NCBI GenBank assembly: GCA_030150425.1 | Contig: JASLFY010000288.1 | Location: forward strand, 1-11,407 | DNA: 11,407 nucleotides | Origin: Yimella sp. | Lineage (GTDB): Bacteria > Actinomycetota > Actinomycetes > Actinomycetales > Dermatophilaceae | Reading direction: 5' to 3' | Shown: positions 1 through 5,829 of the stretch, in pieces | Layout: each line of letters opens with the position of its first letter | How positions within the stretch are numbered: the first letter of the stretch is position 1 | Made by a program: the position numbers and the translations under genes | The notes under the pieces: model-generated | Database searches by the model: none | What the model saw: the letters and a program-made list of their open reading frames with translations, nothing else | Told to the model about the DNA's origin: nothing

Positions 1-413
1 CCGAACGCGGTGCCGCGCCGGCCGGGCGCCCAGAGCGAAGCGACGATCGCCAGCGTCGCGGGCACGAGCCCACCACCGCCGATGCCCTGGAGCACGCGCC
101 CGGCGACCAGCACGTCGAGGTCGACCGAGATCGCGGTGATCGTGGAACCGAGGCCGAACAACGCCAGACACCACAGCATGATCCGCTGCCGGTCGTGCAG
201 GTCGGCCAGCCGACCGATCAACGGGAGCACCGCGATGTAGCCGAGCAGGAAGCCGGAGACGATCGGGGTCGCCTTCTGCAGGGCGTCGATCCCGAGGCCG
301 ACGCCCTGCATCATGTCGGGCAGCGCGAGGACGACGACGTAGGTGTCCGCGGCGGCCAGGGCCACCGCGACCGACGCCGTCGCGAGCAGCGCCCTAGGGC
401 GCCTGGACGTCAA
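1..413 (-). CDS. MFS efflux transporter, P55 (Rv1410c)-like; C-terminal part outside the window
   Basis: This is the N-terminal 137 residues of a major facilitator superfamily transporter; the gene runs off the left edge. The visible part covers about four membrane helices (roughly residues 9-31, 47-66, 78-96 and 102-128). Motif A sits after the second helix at residues 67-77 (GRLADLHDRQR). Helix 1 contains ADTYVVV with Asp23, and helix 4 contains GRVLQGIGGGG followed by LVPATLA. As I recall the family, M. tuberculosis P55 has the same ADTYVVV-like helix 1, GYIA-MPL-GR segment and GR-QG-LLPVTLA segment. I chose the TTG at 413-411: no ATG or GTG lies upstream in frame, and the first internal ATG would delete helix 1. 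GGAAG lies four bases before the TTG. The start lies 20 bases inside the upstream lipoprotein gene, which suggests translational coupling. Known role of the relatives: export of lipids and drugs together with the lipoprotein LprG. The substrate here is not shown by the sequence. Confidence 0.82.
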   Translation of the reverse strand, partial: MTSRRPRALLATASVAVALAAADTYVVVLALPDMMQGVGLGIDALQKATPIVSGFLLGYIAVLPLIGRLADLHDRQRIMLWCLALFGLGSTITAISVDLDVLVAGRVLQGIGGGGLVPATLAIVASLWAPGRRGTAF

Positions 414-1116
414 CCGTCTTCCCGAAGTCGGTGAAGTCGAGGTCGTACGTGACCTTGGCGCCGCCCTTGTAGAACGGGCCGACCATGGTCGCGCTGCGCA
501 GCTCGTTGGTGGCGGTCAGGTTGTATTTCACCGTGAAGGTGCCCGAACCGTCGCCCATGTAGAGGACCTTCTTGATCGCCGAACCGGGGAGGGTGCCGGT
601 GATGCTGGTGACGATGTCCTTGCCGTCGCGCAGCTGGCCGCCCTCCTTCGGGCTCTGCGTCTGCGGCAGCAGGGTCGACAGCCCCTTGTCCTTGGAGAAC
701 AACAGGTTCGGGTCGGGAGCGCCGTACTGGTTCGGGTTGATCGCCGTCATCTTCGAGGCGAACGGGAGCTTGGCGTAGGTCTTGCCGCCGACCGCAATGA
801 TCGGCACCGACGCCGACAGCGACCCGGCCTGCACGTTGAGGGTGCCCTTGAAGGCGGGCTTGTTGTTGACGTCGCCCTCGCCCGAGAGCACCCCGGAGCT
901 CGACTTCGGGACGTCGGTGCCCTGCAGCTTGAAGTGGTAGCCGCTGGTGGAGTCGATGCCCTGCTTCGCCGCGGCGAGCCGCTGCGCAGCCGTCATCTTG
1001 GCGGCGGTCTTGGACGCCTCGGCCTTCTTGCCGCTGGTGCTGCTGCACCCGGTGAGGGCGAGGGTGGTGGCCAGGGCGGCAGTGCCTGCCGCGGTGGTCA
1101 GAGTGCGTACGCGCAT
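394..1116 (-). CDS. LppX/LprAFG-family lipoprotein, LprG-like
   Basis: The product is a 240-residue lipoprotein, close to the 236 residues of M. tuberculosis LprG. Residues 1-23 form a signal peptide with Arg2 and Arg4, a hydrophobic core and the lipobox LTGC, so Cys24 should be lipid-anchored on the outer face of the cytoplasmic membrane. A Ser/Thr/Lys linker follows. The mature part looks like an LppX/LprAFG beta-domain: a GTLNVQAGSLSASV strand region, GGKTYAKLP, a PNQYGAPDPNLLFS segment, GLSTLL, then a C-terminal TYDLDFTDFGKTVDVQAP that resembles the LprG tail. Proteins of this fold bind acyl chains in a hydrophobic cavity and move lipids or glycolipids towards the envelope. The ATG at 1116-1114 is preceded by GATAGG at 1127-1132. 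The stop lies inside the start region of the MFS gene, matching the lprG-P55 operon. The lipid bound is unknown; the family call is firmer than orthology with LprG. Confidence 0.82.
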   Translation of the reverse strand: MRVRTLTTAAGTAALATTLALTGCSSTSGKKAEASKTAAKMTAAQRLAAAKQGIDSTSGYHFKLQGTDVPKSSSGVLSGEGDVNNKPAFKGTLNVQAGSLSASVPIIAVGGKTYAKLPFASKMTAINPNQYGAPDPNLLFSKDKGLSTLLPQTQSPKEGGQLRDGKDIVTSITGTLPGSAIKKVLYMGDGSGTFTVKYNLTATNELRSATMVGPFYKGGAKVTYDLDFTDFGKTVDVQAP

Positions 1117-1209
1117 GGTGGCAAACCTATCTGCTGATTCCGGTTCGGGGGACGCGAGCCGTGAGACGCCCGTCGTCGCCGTTCGGTTCACCGTGGTTTC
1201 CTTGGACGC
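1117..1209. promoter_or_regulatory. Divergent intergenic region, lipoprotein / hydrolase
   Basis: These 93 bases must hold promoters for both flanking genes. On the minus strand, TAGGTT (1129-1124) fits a TANNNT -10 box and ends seven bases before the lipoprotein ATG. That would place the start of transcription at or next to the ATG, but the same bases also overlap the possible ribosome site GATAGG, so one reading excludes the other. I see no good -35 box. On the plus strand I see no convincing -10 box and only a weak GGA (1204-1206) before the hydrolase ATG. Confidence 0.3.
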
Positions 1210-2064
1210 ATGTTCAACGCGCACACGGTCCTCACCTCGGACGGGGCCCGGCTCGCGGCGTACGTCCGCCCCGCGGCCGACCCGAAGGTTCCGACCGTCG
1301 TGCTCGCCCACGGGTGGACCAACACCCATCACCTCTGGGACCAGGTCGTCACGGGCCTGCCCGTGGACCTCGGCGTCGTCGTCTGGGACCAGCGCGGACA
1401 CGGCGACTCGACCCTCGCCGGCGGCACCCACCGCAGCCGCGGCGAGTCGATCGACCGCCTCGGCGAGGACCTGCGCGAGCTGCTGCGCGCGCTCGTCCCC
1501 GACGAGTCCCCGTTGGTGCTGGTCGGCCACTCGATGGGCGGCATGACCCTGATGACGTACGTCGGCAGCGCCACCGAACAGGAGCTGCAGCGACTGCGCG
1601 GCGTCGTGTTCTGCTCGACCGCCGCGGCCGACCTGCGCGGCGCCGGGATCCCCGGCGAGGCGCAGATCATGCGTACGTTGGCGAAGCTGCCGGTCCGGAC
1701 CCGGCTCGGCCGGGCGATCCGGGAGAAGCGGCAGCGGACGTACCTGTTCGGTTCGCAGCCGACCGACGCGGCGGTGACCGCCGCGACCGAGATGACCAGC
1801 GGCACCACGCTGATCACGTACGGCGCGTTCTACGGCGCCCTGATGGTGCATGACCAGACGGCCGCGCTCGCTCGCCTCGAGCAGATCCCGACGACGATCA
1901 TCGTCGGCGACAAGGACAAGCTGACGCCGCCGGTGCTGTCGACCCGGATGCACGAGGCGTTGCCCAGCGCCGAGCTGCGGGTGCTCACCGATCGCGGTCA
2001 CATGGTGCCGTTGGAGGACCCCGCGGTCCTGGTCGCCGCGATCGAGCCACTGACCGCGAGATAA
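1210..2064 (+). CDS. Alpha/beta-fold hydrolase
   Basis: A 284-residue alpha/beta hydrolase of normal length. The oxyanion-hole motif HGW is at residues 34-36, DQRGHGDS at 60-67, and the nucleophile elbow GHSMGG puts the catalytic serine at 108. The likely acid is Asp236 in GDKDKLTP, and the likely base is His264 in DRGHMVPLED. No signal peptide or membrane segment is visible, so it is probably cytoplasmic. A cap region lies around residues 130-215. The ATG at 1210 is the first start in this frame near the divergent lipoprotein; the ribosome site is poor (GGA at 1204-1206). The gene diverges from the lipid-transport pair, which makes a lipid or ester substrate conceivable, but the sequence alone cannot tell esterase, lipase or epoxide/haloperoxidase-type activity apart. 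Its stop codon is inside a long terminator hairpin. Confidence 0.88.
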   Translation: MFNAHTVLTSDGARLAAYVRPAADPKVPTVVLAHGWTNTHHLWDQVVTGLPVDLGVVVWDQRGHGDSTLAGGTHRSRGESIDRLGEDLRELLRALVPDESPLVLVGHSMGGMTLMTYVGSATEQELQRLRGVVFCSTAAADLRGAGIPGEAQIMRTLAKLPVRTRLGRAIREKRQRTYLFGSQPTDAAVTAATEMTSGTTLITYGAFYGALMVHDQTAALARLEQIPTTIIVGDKDKLTPPVLSTRMHEALPSAELRVLTDRGHMVPLEDPAVLVAAIEPLTAR

Positions 2065-2124
2065 CTGGTCCGGTTCGAGGGAACTCGAATCTTCACGTTC
2101 CCTCGAACCGGACCAGTTATCTCG
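2057..2124. terminator. Bidirectional terminator: 28-bp perfect inverted repeat between convergent genes
   Basis: The arms at 2057-2084 and 2097-2124 are exact reverse complements over 28 bases, with a 12-base loop (TCGAATCTTCAC). The left arm contains the last codons and the TAA stop (2062-2064) of the hydrolase; the right arm ends 17 bases before the stop of the convergent peptidoglycan-binding gene. There is no U-run on either side, as is common for actinobacterial hairpin terminators. A competing hairpin with 6-base arms and a GGAA loop (TTCGAG 2074-2079, CTCGAA 2084-2089) lies inside the structure. Confidence 0.75.
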
Positions 2125-2141
2125 GCGTGGCGGGCGCCTGA

Positions 2142-2684
2142 TCAGCGCCCCACGGACATCGCGCGCCAGGTCCGGGACCCGACCACACCGTCGGCGCCGA
2201 GACCGACCGCACGCTGGTAACGGCGCACTTCCCGTTCGGTGCGCGCTCCGAACACCCCGTCGGAGCCCAGCCCGGAACCGAAACGCGCGTTCAGCGCCAG
2301 CTGCACGATCTGCACGTCGGAGTGGCGCGAACCGCGGCGCAACGTGGGCCGCCCGGACGTGCTGGCGATCAACGCGCACCACGTCTTCGGCCCGACGACG
2401 CCGTCAGGGGACAGTCGCCGGACCCCCTGGAAATGCTGCACCATGCGCACGGTGCGTACGTCATAGATCGCGGTCTGCGCGCCCGACGTCGGGTGGTAAC
2501 CGTTGGCGTCGAGCCAGTACTTCAGCACCCCGACCCGTTCGCGGTTCCGAACCGCGGGATGCAAGGTCGCGAAGTGGTAGCCCTCGGCCTGGGCCGACGT
2601 CGCCAGGCCGACACCTCCGACCGCGCTGACGGCGGTCGCCCCCACTGCGGCGAGCAACGTGCGGCGGCTGGGAATACGGGTCAT
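2142..2684 (-). CDS. Tat-exported protein with two peptidoglycan-binding repeats
   Basis: A 180-residue secreted protein. The N-terminus has a twin-arginine pattern, SRRTLLA at residues 6-12, a hydrophobic stretch to about residue 30 and an AQA cleavage site, so the mature protein should start at Glu34. Two PG_binding_1-like repeats follow: about residues 50-106, ending DGVVGPKTW, and 114-177, containing DGVFGARTEREVRRYQ and ending DGVVGSRTW. No lytic, protease or amidase domain is present, so this is a binding-only protein; the ligand is expected to be cell-wall peptidoglycan. The ATG at 2684-2682 follows AGGAGA (2695-2690) at five bases. The gene stands between two hairpin terminators and appears to be transcribed alone. 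One unpaired cysteine (Cys103) sits in the first repeat. Confidence 0.85.
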   Translation of the reverse strand: MTRIPSRRTLLAAVGATAVSAVGGVGLATSAQAEGYHFATLHPAVRNRERVGVLKYWLDANGYHPTSGAQTAIYDVRTVRMVQHFQGVRRLSPDGVVGPKTWCALIASTSGRPTLRRGSRHSDVQIVQLALNARFGSGLGSDGVFGARTEREVRRYQRAVGLGADGVVGSRTWRAMSVGR

Positions 2685-2717
2685 CGATCTCTCCTGTGTG
2701 TCTCGGGTTGCAGATCA

Positions 2718-2730
2718 CGTTCCGCGAACG
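2718..2730. repeat. Small palindrome upstream of the peptidoglycan-binding gene
   Basis: CGTTC-CGC-GAACG is a perfect 5-base-arm palindrome 34 bases before the ATG, in the short space (2685-2735) that must hold the promoter of the gene. It could be an operator. The half-site order is GTTC..GAAC, the reverse of the SOS box, so I do not assign it to LexA. No clear -10/-35 pair is visible beside it. Confidence 0.25.
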
Positions 2731-2734
2731 CCGA

Positions 2735-2764
2735 CGGGAGGGAAACCTCTCGGGTTCCCTCCCG
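2735..2764 (-). terminator. clpB terminator hairpin
   Basis: CGGGAGGGAAACC (2735-2747) pairs with GGTTCCCTCCCG (2753-2764) around a five-base loop, with one bulged A. It starts 11 bases after the clpB stop on the minus strand. No U-run follows. Confidence 0.65.
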
Positions 2765-2774
2765 CCTGCCCCGA

Positions 2775-5336
2775 TCAGTCGAGAGTGAGGGCGTCGCCGA
2801 CCTTGTCCACGGTGACCTCCTGGCCGTCGCGGACCTCACCTGCCAGCAGCGCCTTCGCCAACCGGTCGCCGATCTCCTTCTGCACCAGTCGGCGCAGCGG
2901 CCGGGCACCGTACGCCGGGTCGTAGCCCTCGTCGGCCAACCAGGTGCGGGCCGCGTCGGTCACCGACAGGGTGATCCGGCGGTCGCGCAGCCGCTCGGCC
3001 AGCGACTTCACCTGCAGGTCGACGATGTGGGCGAGCTCGTCCTTGCTCAGCGGCTCGAAGATGACCGTCTCGTCGAGGCGGTTCAGGAACTCCGGCTTGA
3101 ACGACGCGCGCACCGCGGTCATCACCGATTCCCGCTTCTGTTCCGGCGACAGCGCCGGGTCGATCAGGAACTGCGACCCCAGGTTGCTGGTCAGCACCAG
3201 GATCACGTTGCGGAAGTCGATGGTGCGGCCCTGACCGTCGGTCAGACGCCCGTCGTCGAGCACCTGCAGCAGGATGTCGAAAGTCTCCGGGTGGGCCTTC
3301 TCGACCTCGTCCAACAGCACGACGCTGTACGGCCGCCGGCGTACGGCCTCGGTCAGCTGACCGCCCTCCTCGTAACCGACGTAGCCCGGAGGCGCGCCGA
3401 TCAGCCGCGACACGGAGTGGCGCTCGGAGTACTCGGACATGTCGATGCGCACCATCGCGCGCTCGTCGTCGAACAGGAAGTCGGCCAGCGACTTGGCCAG
3501 CTCGGTCTTGCCGACGCCGGTGGGACCGAGGAACAGGAACGAACCGGTCGGCCGGTTCGGGTCGGCGATACCGGCCCGGGAACGGCGTACGGCGTCGGAC
3601 ACGGCGCGTACGGCCGCGGTCTGGCCGATCAGCCGCTCGCCGATGAAGTCCTCCATCCGCAGCAGCTTCTCGGTCTCGCCCTCCAGCAACCGGCCGGCGG
3701 GGATGCCGGTCCAGGAGCTGATGACGTCGGCGATGTCGTCGGAACCGACCTCGTCCTTGACCATCGGGGCGGCGCCGCCGGCGGTGCTGGAGGTCGCCTC
3801 GGCGGCCTGGGCCTGCTCGAGCTGGCTCTCCAGGGCGGGCAGTTCGCCGTACTTGATCCGGGAGGCGGCCCCGAGGTCGCCCTCGCGCTCCAGCTTGTCG
3901 GCCTGGGTGCGCAGCTCGTCGATCTGCGCCTTCAGGTCACCGACCTTGTTGAGCGAGTTCTTCTCGGCGTCCCACCGGGCGTTGAGGGCGGCCAGCTGCT
4001 CCTGCTTGTCGGCGAGGTCCGCGCGCAGTTTGGCCAGCCGCTCCTTGGACGCGTCGTCGGTCTCGTTCTGCAGGTGCAGCTCCTCCATCTTCAGCCGGTC
4101 GACCGCGCGACGCAGCTCGTCGATCTCGACCGGTGAGGAATCGATCTCCATCCGCAGCCGGGAGGCGGCCTCGTCGATCAGGTCGATCGCCTTGTCCGGC
4201 AGCTGCCGGCTGGTGATGTAGCGGTCGGACAGCGACGCAGCGGCGACCAGCGCGGAGTCGGCGATCGCCACCTTGTGGTGGGCTTCGTACCGCTCCTTCA
4301 GACCGCGCAGGATCGCGATGGTGTCCTCGACCGAGGGTTCACCGACATAGACCTGCTGGAAACGGCGCTCCAGCGCGGGGTCCTTCTCGATGTGTTCGCG
4401 GTACTCGTCCAGAGTGGTCGCGCCGACCAGGCGCAGCTCGCCGCGGGCCAGCATCGGCTTGAGCATGTTGCCGGCGTCCATCGCGCCGTCGCCGGACGCA
4501 CCGGCGCCGACCACGGTGTGCAGCTCGTCGATGAAGGTGACGACCTGACCGCCGGAGTTCTTGATCTCCTCCAGCACGGCCTTGAGCCGCTCCTCGAACT
4601 CTCCGCGGAACTTCGCGCCGGCGACCATCGCCCCGAGGTCGAGGCTGATCAGGCGCTTGTCGCGCAACGACTCCGGCACGTCACCGGCGACGATCCGCTG
4701 CGCCAGGCCCTCGACCACAGCGGTCTTGCCGACGCCCGGCTCACCGATGAGCACCGGGTTGTTCTTCGTACGCCGGGACAGCACCTGGATGACGCGGCGG
4801 ATCTCGGAGTCACGGCCGATGACCGGGTCGAGCTTGCCCTCGCGGGCGACCGCGGTGAGGTCGGTGCCGTACTTCTCCAACGCGTCGAACTGCCCCTCGG
4901 GCTCGGGGCTGGTCACCTTCGCACCGCCGCGGGTGGTCGGGATAGCGGCCGCGATCGCCTCGGCGTCGAGACTGAACTGGCCCGTCCGGGCGAGCGCCAG
5001 CAGCAGGTGATCGGTCGAGACGAAGGTGTCGCCCATCGACGCCATCGCCTGGCGCGCCTGCTCGAGCACGTTCGCCAGCGAACGCGACATCGACGGCTGC
5101 CCGACCGAGGAACCGGCGGCCGCCGGGAGGGCGGAAAGCGCCTGCGCCGCAACGCCCTTGGCCGCGCCGAGGGACGTTCCGACAGCTTCCAGCAGCGGCC
5201 CCGTCGTGGTGTCGGTCTGGTCGGCGAGCGCCGCCAGGAGATGGGCCGGCTCCACCTGCGGGTTGCCGGCCGTGATGGCCGCGCGGGTGGCGGCCGAGAG
5301 CGCTTCCTGCGCCTTCGTGGTCAGTTGCAGATCCAC
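2775..5336 (-). CDS. clpB: ATP-dependent disaggregase ClpB (Hsp100)
   Basis: Full-length ClpB, 853 residues. ClpB is a hexameric cytoplasmic AAA+ machine that pulls polypeptides out of aggregates together with DnaK, DnaJ and GrpE. The Clp N-domain repeats cover residues 1-145. AAA1 has Walker A GEPGVGKT at 198-205 and a FIDELH Walker B. The ClpB-specific coiled-coil M-domain lies at about 405-530, rich in Glu, Lys, Leu and Ala, and includes DLKAQIDEL. AAA2 has Walker A GPTGVGKT at 604-611, pore loop GYVGY at 651-655 and Walker B LLDE at 674-677, with a C-terminal domain to 853. There is no IGF/IGL ClpP-docking loop, consistent with a disaggregase rather than a protease subunit. The start is GTG at 5336-5334, with GAGGAGA (5351-5345) as ribosome site. 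Upstream lie a HAIR operator and a SigH/SigR-type promoter, so control by HspR and an alternative sigma factor is likely. Confidence 0.97.
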   Translation of the reverse strand: MDLQLTTKAQEALSAATRAAITAGNPQVEPAHLLAALADQTDTTTGPLLEAVGTSLGAAKGVAAQALSALPAAAGSSVGQPSMSRSLANVLEQARQAMASMGDTFVSTDHLLLALARTGQFSLDAEAIAAAIPTTRGGAKVTSPEPEGQFDALEKYGTDLTAVAREGKLDPVIGRDSEIRRVIQVLSRRTKNNPVLIGEPGVGKTAVVEGLAQRIVAGDVPESLRDKRLISLDLGAMVAGAKFRGEFEERLKAVLEEIKNSGGQVVTFIDELHTVVGAGASGDGAMDAGNMLKPMLARGELRLVGATTLDEYREHIEKDPALERRFQQVYVGEPSVEDTIAILRGLKERYEAHHKVAIADSALVAAASLSDRYITSRQLPDKAIDLIDEAASRLRMEIDSSPVEIDELRRAVDRLKMEELHLQNETDDASKERLAKLRADLADKQEQLAALNARWDAEKNSLNKVGDLKAQIDELRTQADKLEREGDLGAASRIKYGELPALESQLEQAQAAEATSSTAGGAAPMVKDEVGSDDIADVISSWTGIPAGRLLEGETEKLLRMEDFIGERLIGQTAAVRAVSDAVRRSRAGIADPNRPTGSFLFLGPTGVGKTELAKSLADFLFDDERAMVRIDMSEYSERHSVSRLIGAPPGYVGYEEGGQLTEAVRRRPYSVVLLDEVEKAHPETFDILLQVLDDGRLTDGQGRTIDFRNVILVLTSNLGSQFLIDPALSPEQKRESVMTAVRASFKPEFLNRLDETVIFEPLSKDELAHIVDLQVKSLAERLRDRRITLSVTDAARTWLADEGYDPAYGARPLRRLVQKEIGDRLAKALLAGEVRDGQEVTVDKVGDALTLD

Positions 5337-5339
5337 CGT

Positions 5340-5352
5340 CGAGGTCTCCTCG
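5340..5352 (-). promoter_or_regulatory. Mini-hairpin covering the clpB ribosome site
   Basis: On the clpB transcript, CGAGG-AGA-CCTCG forms a perfect 5-base-pair stem with a three-base loop (5352-5340). The Shine-Dalgarno bases GAGGAGA lie in the 5' arm and loop, so the ribosome site would be partly paired when the stem is closed. It could be a simple temperature- or ribosome-sensitive switch, or chance; no published thermometer class is matched. Confidence 0.25.
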
Positions 5353-5414
5353 TTCTAGTTGGTCACGTCTTGATGGCGCACCGCCCGCGGTCCAACGTAC
5401 GCGCGGCACACCTG

Positions 5415-5436
5415 CTGAGGAGTTCAACGACCTCAG
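5415..5436. repeat. Second inverted repeat in the clpB control region
   Basis: CTGAGG (5415-5420) and CCTCAG (5431-5436) are exact inverted copies separated by ten bases. The repeat surrounds the GTT of the proposed -10 element and shares three bases with the HAIR arm. On the minus strand it contains GTTGAAC, six of seven bases identical to a HAIR half-site GTTGAGC. It may be an auxiliary operator or the 5' end of the leader RNA. Confidence 0.35.
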
Positions 5437-5451
5437 AGTTGAGCGTATTCC
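5426..5451 (-). promoter_or_regulatory. SigH/SigR-type promoter of clpB
   Basis: Read on the minus strand, CGGAAT (GGAAT at 5451-5447) is followed after exactly 18 bases by CGTTG (GTT at 5428-5426). This is the known consensus of Streptomyces SigR and mycobacterial SigH promoters (GGAAT, about 18 bases, GTT). Transcription would begin near 5418, leaving a leader of about 80 bases before the GTG. In M. tuberculosis clpB is known to be under both SigH and HspR, so the match fits the gene. Confidence 0.6.
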
Positions 5452-5462
5452 GCTCAACTCTG
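5434..5462. promoter_or_regulatory. HAIR-type HspR operator of clpB
   Basis: A perfect 12-base inverted repeat, CAGAGTTGAGCG (5434-5445) and CGCTCAACTCTG (5451-5462), with spacer TATTC. Its core GTTGAGC-N7-GCTCAAC fits the HAIR pattern CTTGAGT-N7-ACTCAAG with the same half-site spacing; the outer base and the seventh base of each half differ symmetrically. The -35 GGAAT lies in the middle of the operator, so bound HspR would block polymerase. As the repeat lies 14 bases after the stop of the upstream gene, it could also form a terminator hairpin for that transcript. HspR is encoded at 9447-9881. Confidence 0.75.
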
Positions 5463-5475
5463 GCATTGCGGTGGT

Positions 5476-5748
5476 TCAGACACGACCGTTCACGTCGTCG
5501 TCGAGCCAGCCGTCGCGGTCCTCGCACAGCTGCTCGAAGCGCTCGACCAGCGCCTTGCCGACGGCGGAGGTGGGGTCGTCGATCGTGTCGACGTTCACGT
5601 AGACGGCCCAGTCGTGGTCCTCGGAATCGTCCTCGCCGGCGAGCGCCTCACGCACCACGCGTACGTCGGTGAAGTCGTCGTCGCGCAGCTCGTCGGCCAC
5701 TTCCTCTGCGTCGTCACGGTCGGGGAACACCAGGAGGTACTCGGTCAC
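5476..5748 (-). CDS. Small acidic protein, RraB-like (ribonuclease E inhibitor family)
   Basis: A 90-residue, strongly acidic, cytoplasmic protein. The pattern fits the compact RraB-type domain: an opening strand (YLLVFPDR), a helix (DAEEVADELRDDDF), a second strand (VRVVREAL), an acidic loop (GEDDSEDHD), a third strand (WAVYVNVDTI), a long helix (AVGKALVERFEQLCEDR) and a terminal DGW. In enterobacteria RraB binds RNase E and slows RNA decay. Actinobacterial proteins of this length are a distant branch whose action has, as far as I know, not been shown, so the functional name is tentative. The start is GTG (5748-5746), with only a weak purine stretch upstream. It lies directly upstream of clpB in the same direction, but the clpB promoter in between suggests separate transcripts. 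Confidence 0.6.
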   Translation of the reverse strand: MTEYLLVFPDRDDAEEVADELRDDDFTDVRVVREALAGEDDSEDHDWAVYVNVDTIDDPTSAVGKALVERFEQLCEDRDGWLDDDVNGRV

Positions 5749-5815
5749 GGAAACCAGCCTGCCATCCGCGGCGCAAACTTCCCCCGCCCGTCACCTGCGT
5801 GTTGCCTGCGGGGCC

Positions 5816-5821
5816 TAGCGT
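5816..5821 (+). promoter_or_regulatory. Possible -10 box giving a leaderless SGNH hydrolase mRNA
   Basis: TAGCGT fits TANNNT and ends eight bases before the ATG at 5830, so transcription could begin at or just before the start codon. No Shine-Dalgarno sequence is visible before this ATG, which fits a leaderless mRNA. No -35 box stands out at the right distance. The remaining divergent space (5749-5829) shows nothing else I can name. Confidence 0.35.
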
Positions 5822-5829
5822 GCCCAGCG

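Noticed and set aside
2071..2092. GGTTCGA...TCGAATC, looking like the T-arm of a tRNA.
   Set aside because: No acceptor, D or anticodon stems fit around it; the bases belong to the long inverted repeat and its inner hairpin.
1117..2382. A very long minus-strand open frame running from the lipoprotein through the hydrolase region.
   Set aside because: It is an upstream extension of the lipoprotein frame, antisense to a clear hydrolase. Its extra part is Arg/Gly/Ala-rich with no recognisable domain, as expected in high-GC DNA.
2718..2730. Possible LexA (SOS) box before the peptidoglycan-binding gene.
   Set aside because: The half-sites are in the order GTTC...GAAC with a three-base spacer; the SOS box needs GAAC...GTTC with four.
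2322..5672. Plus-strand open frames of about 600 and 465 codons opposite clpB.
   Set aside because: The opposite strand encodes an intact, fully conserved ClpB; the plus-strand frames are low-complexity products of G/C third positions.
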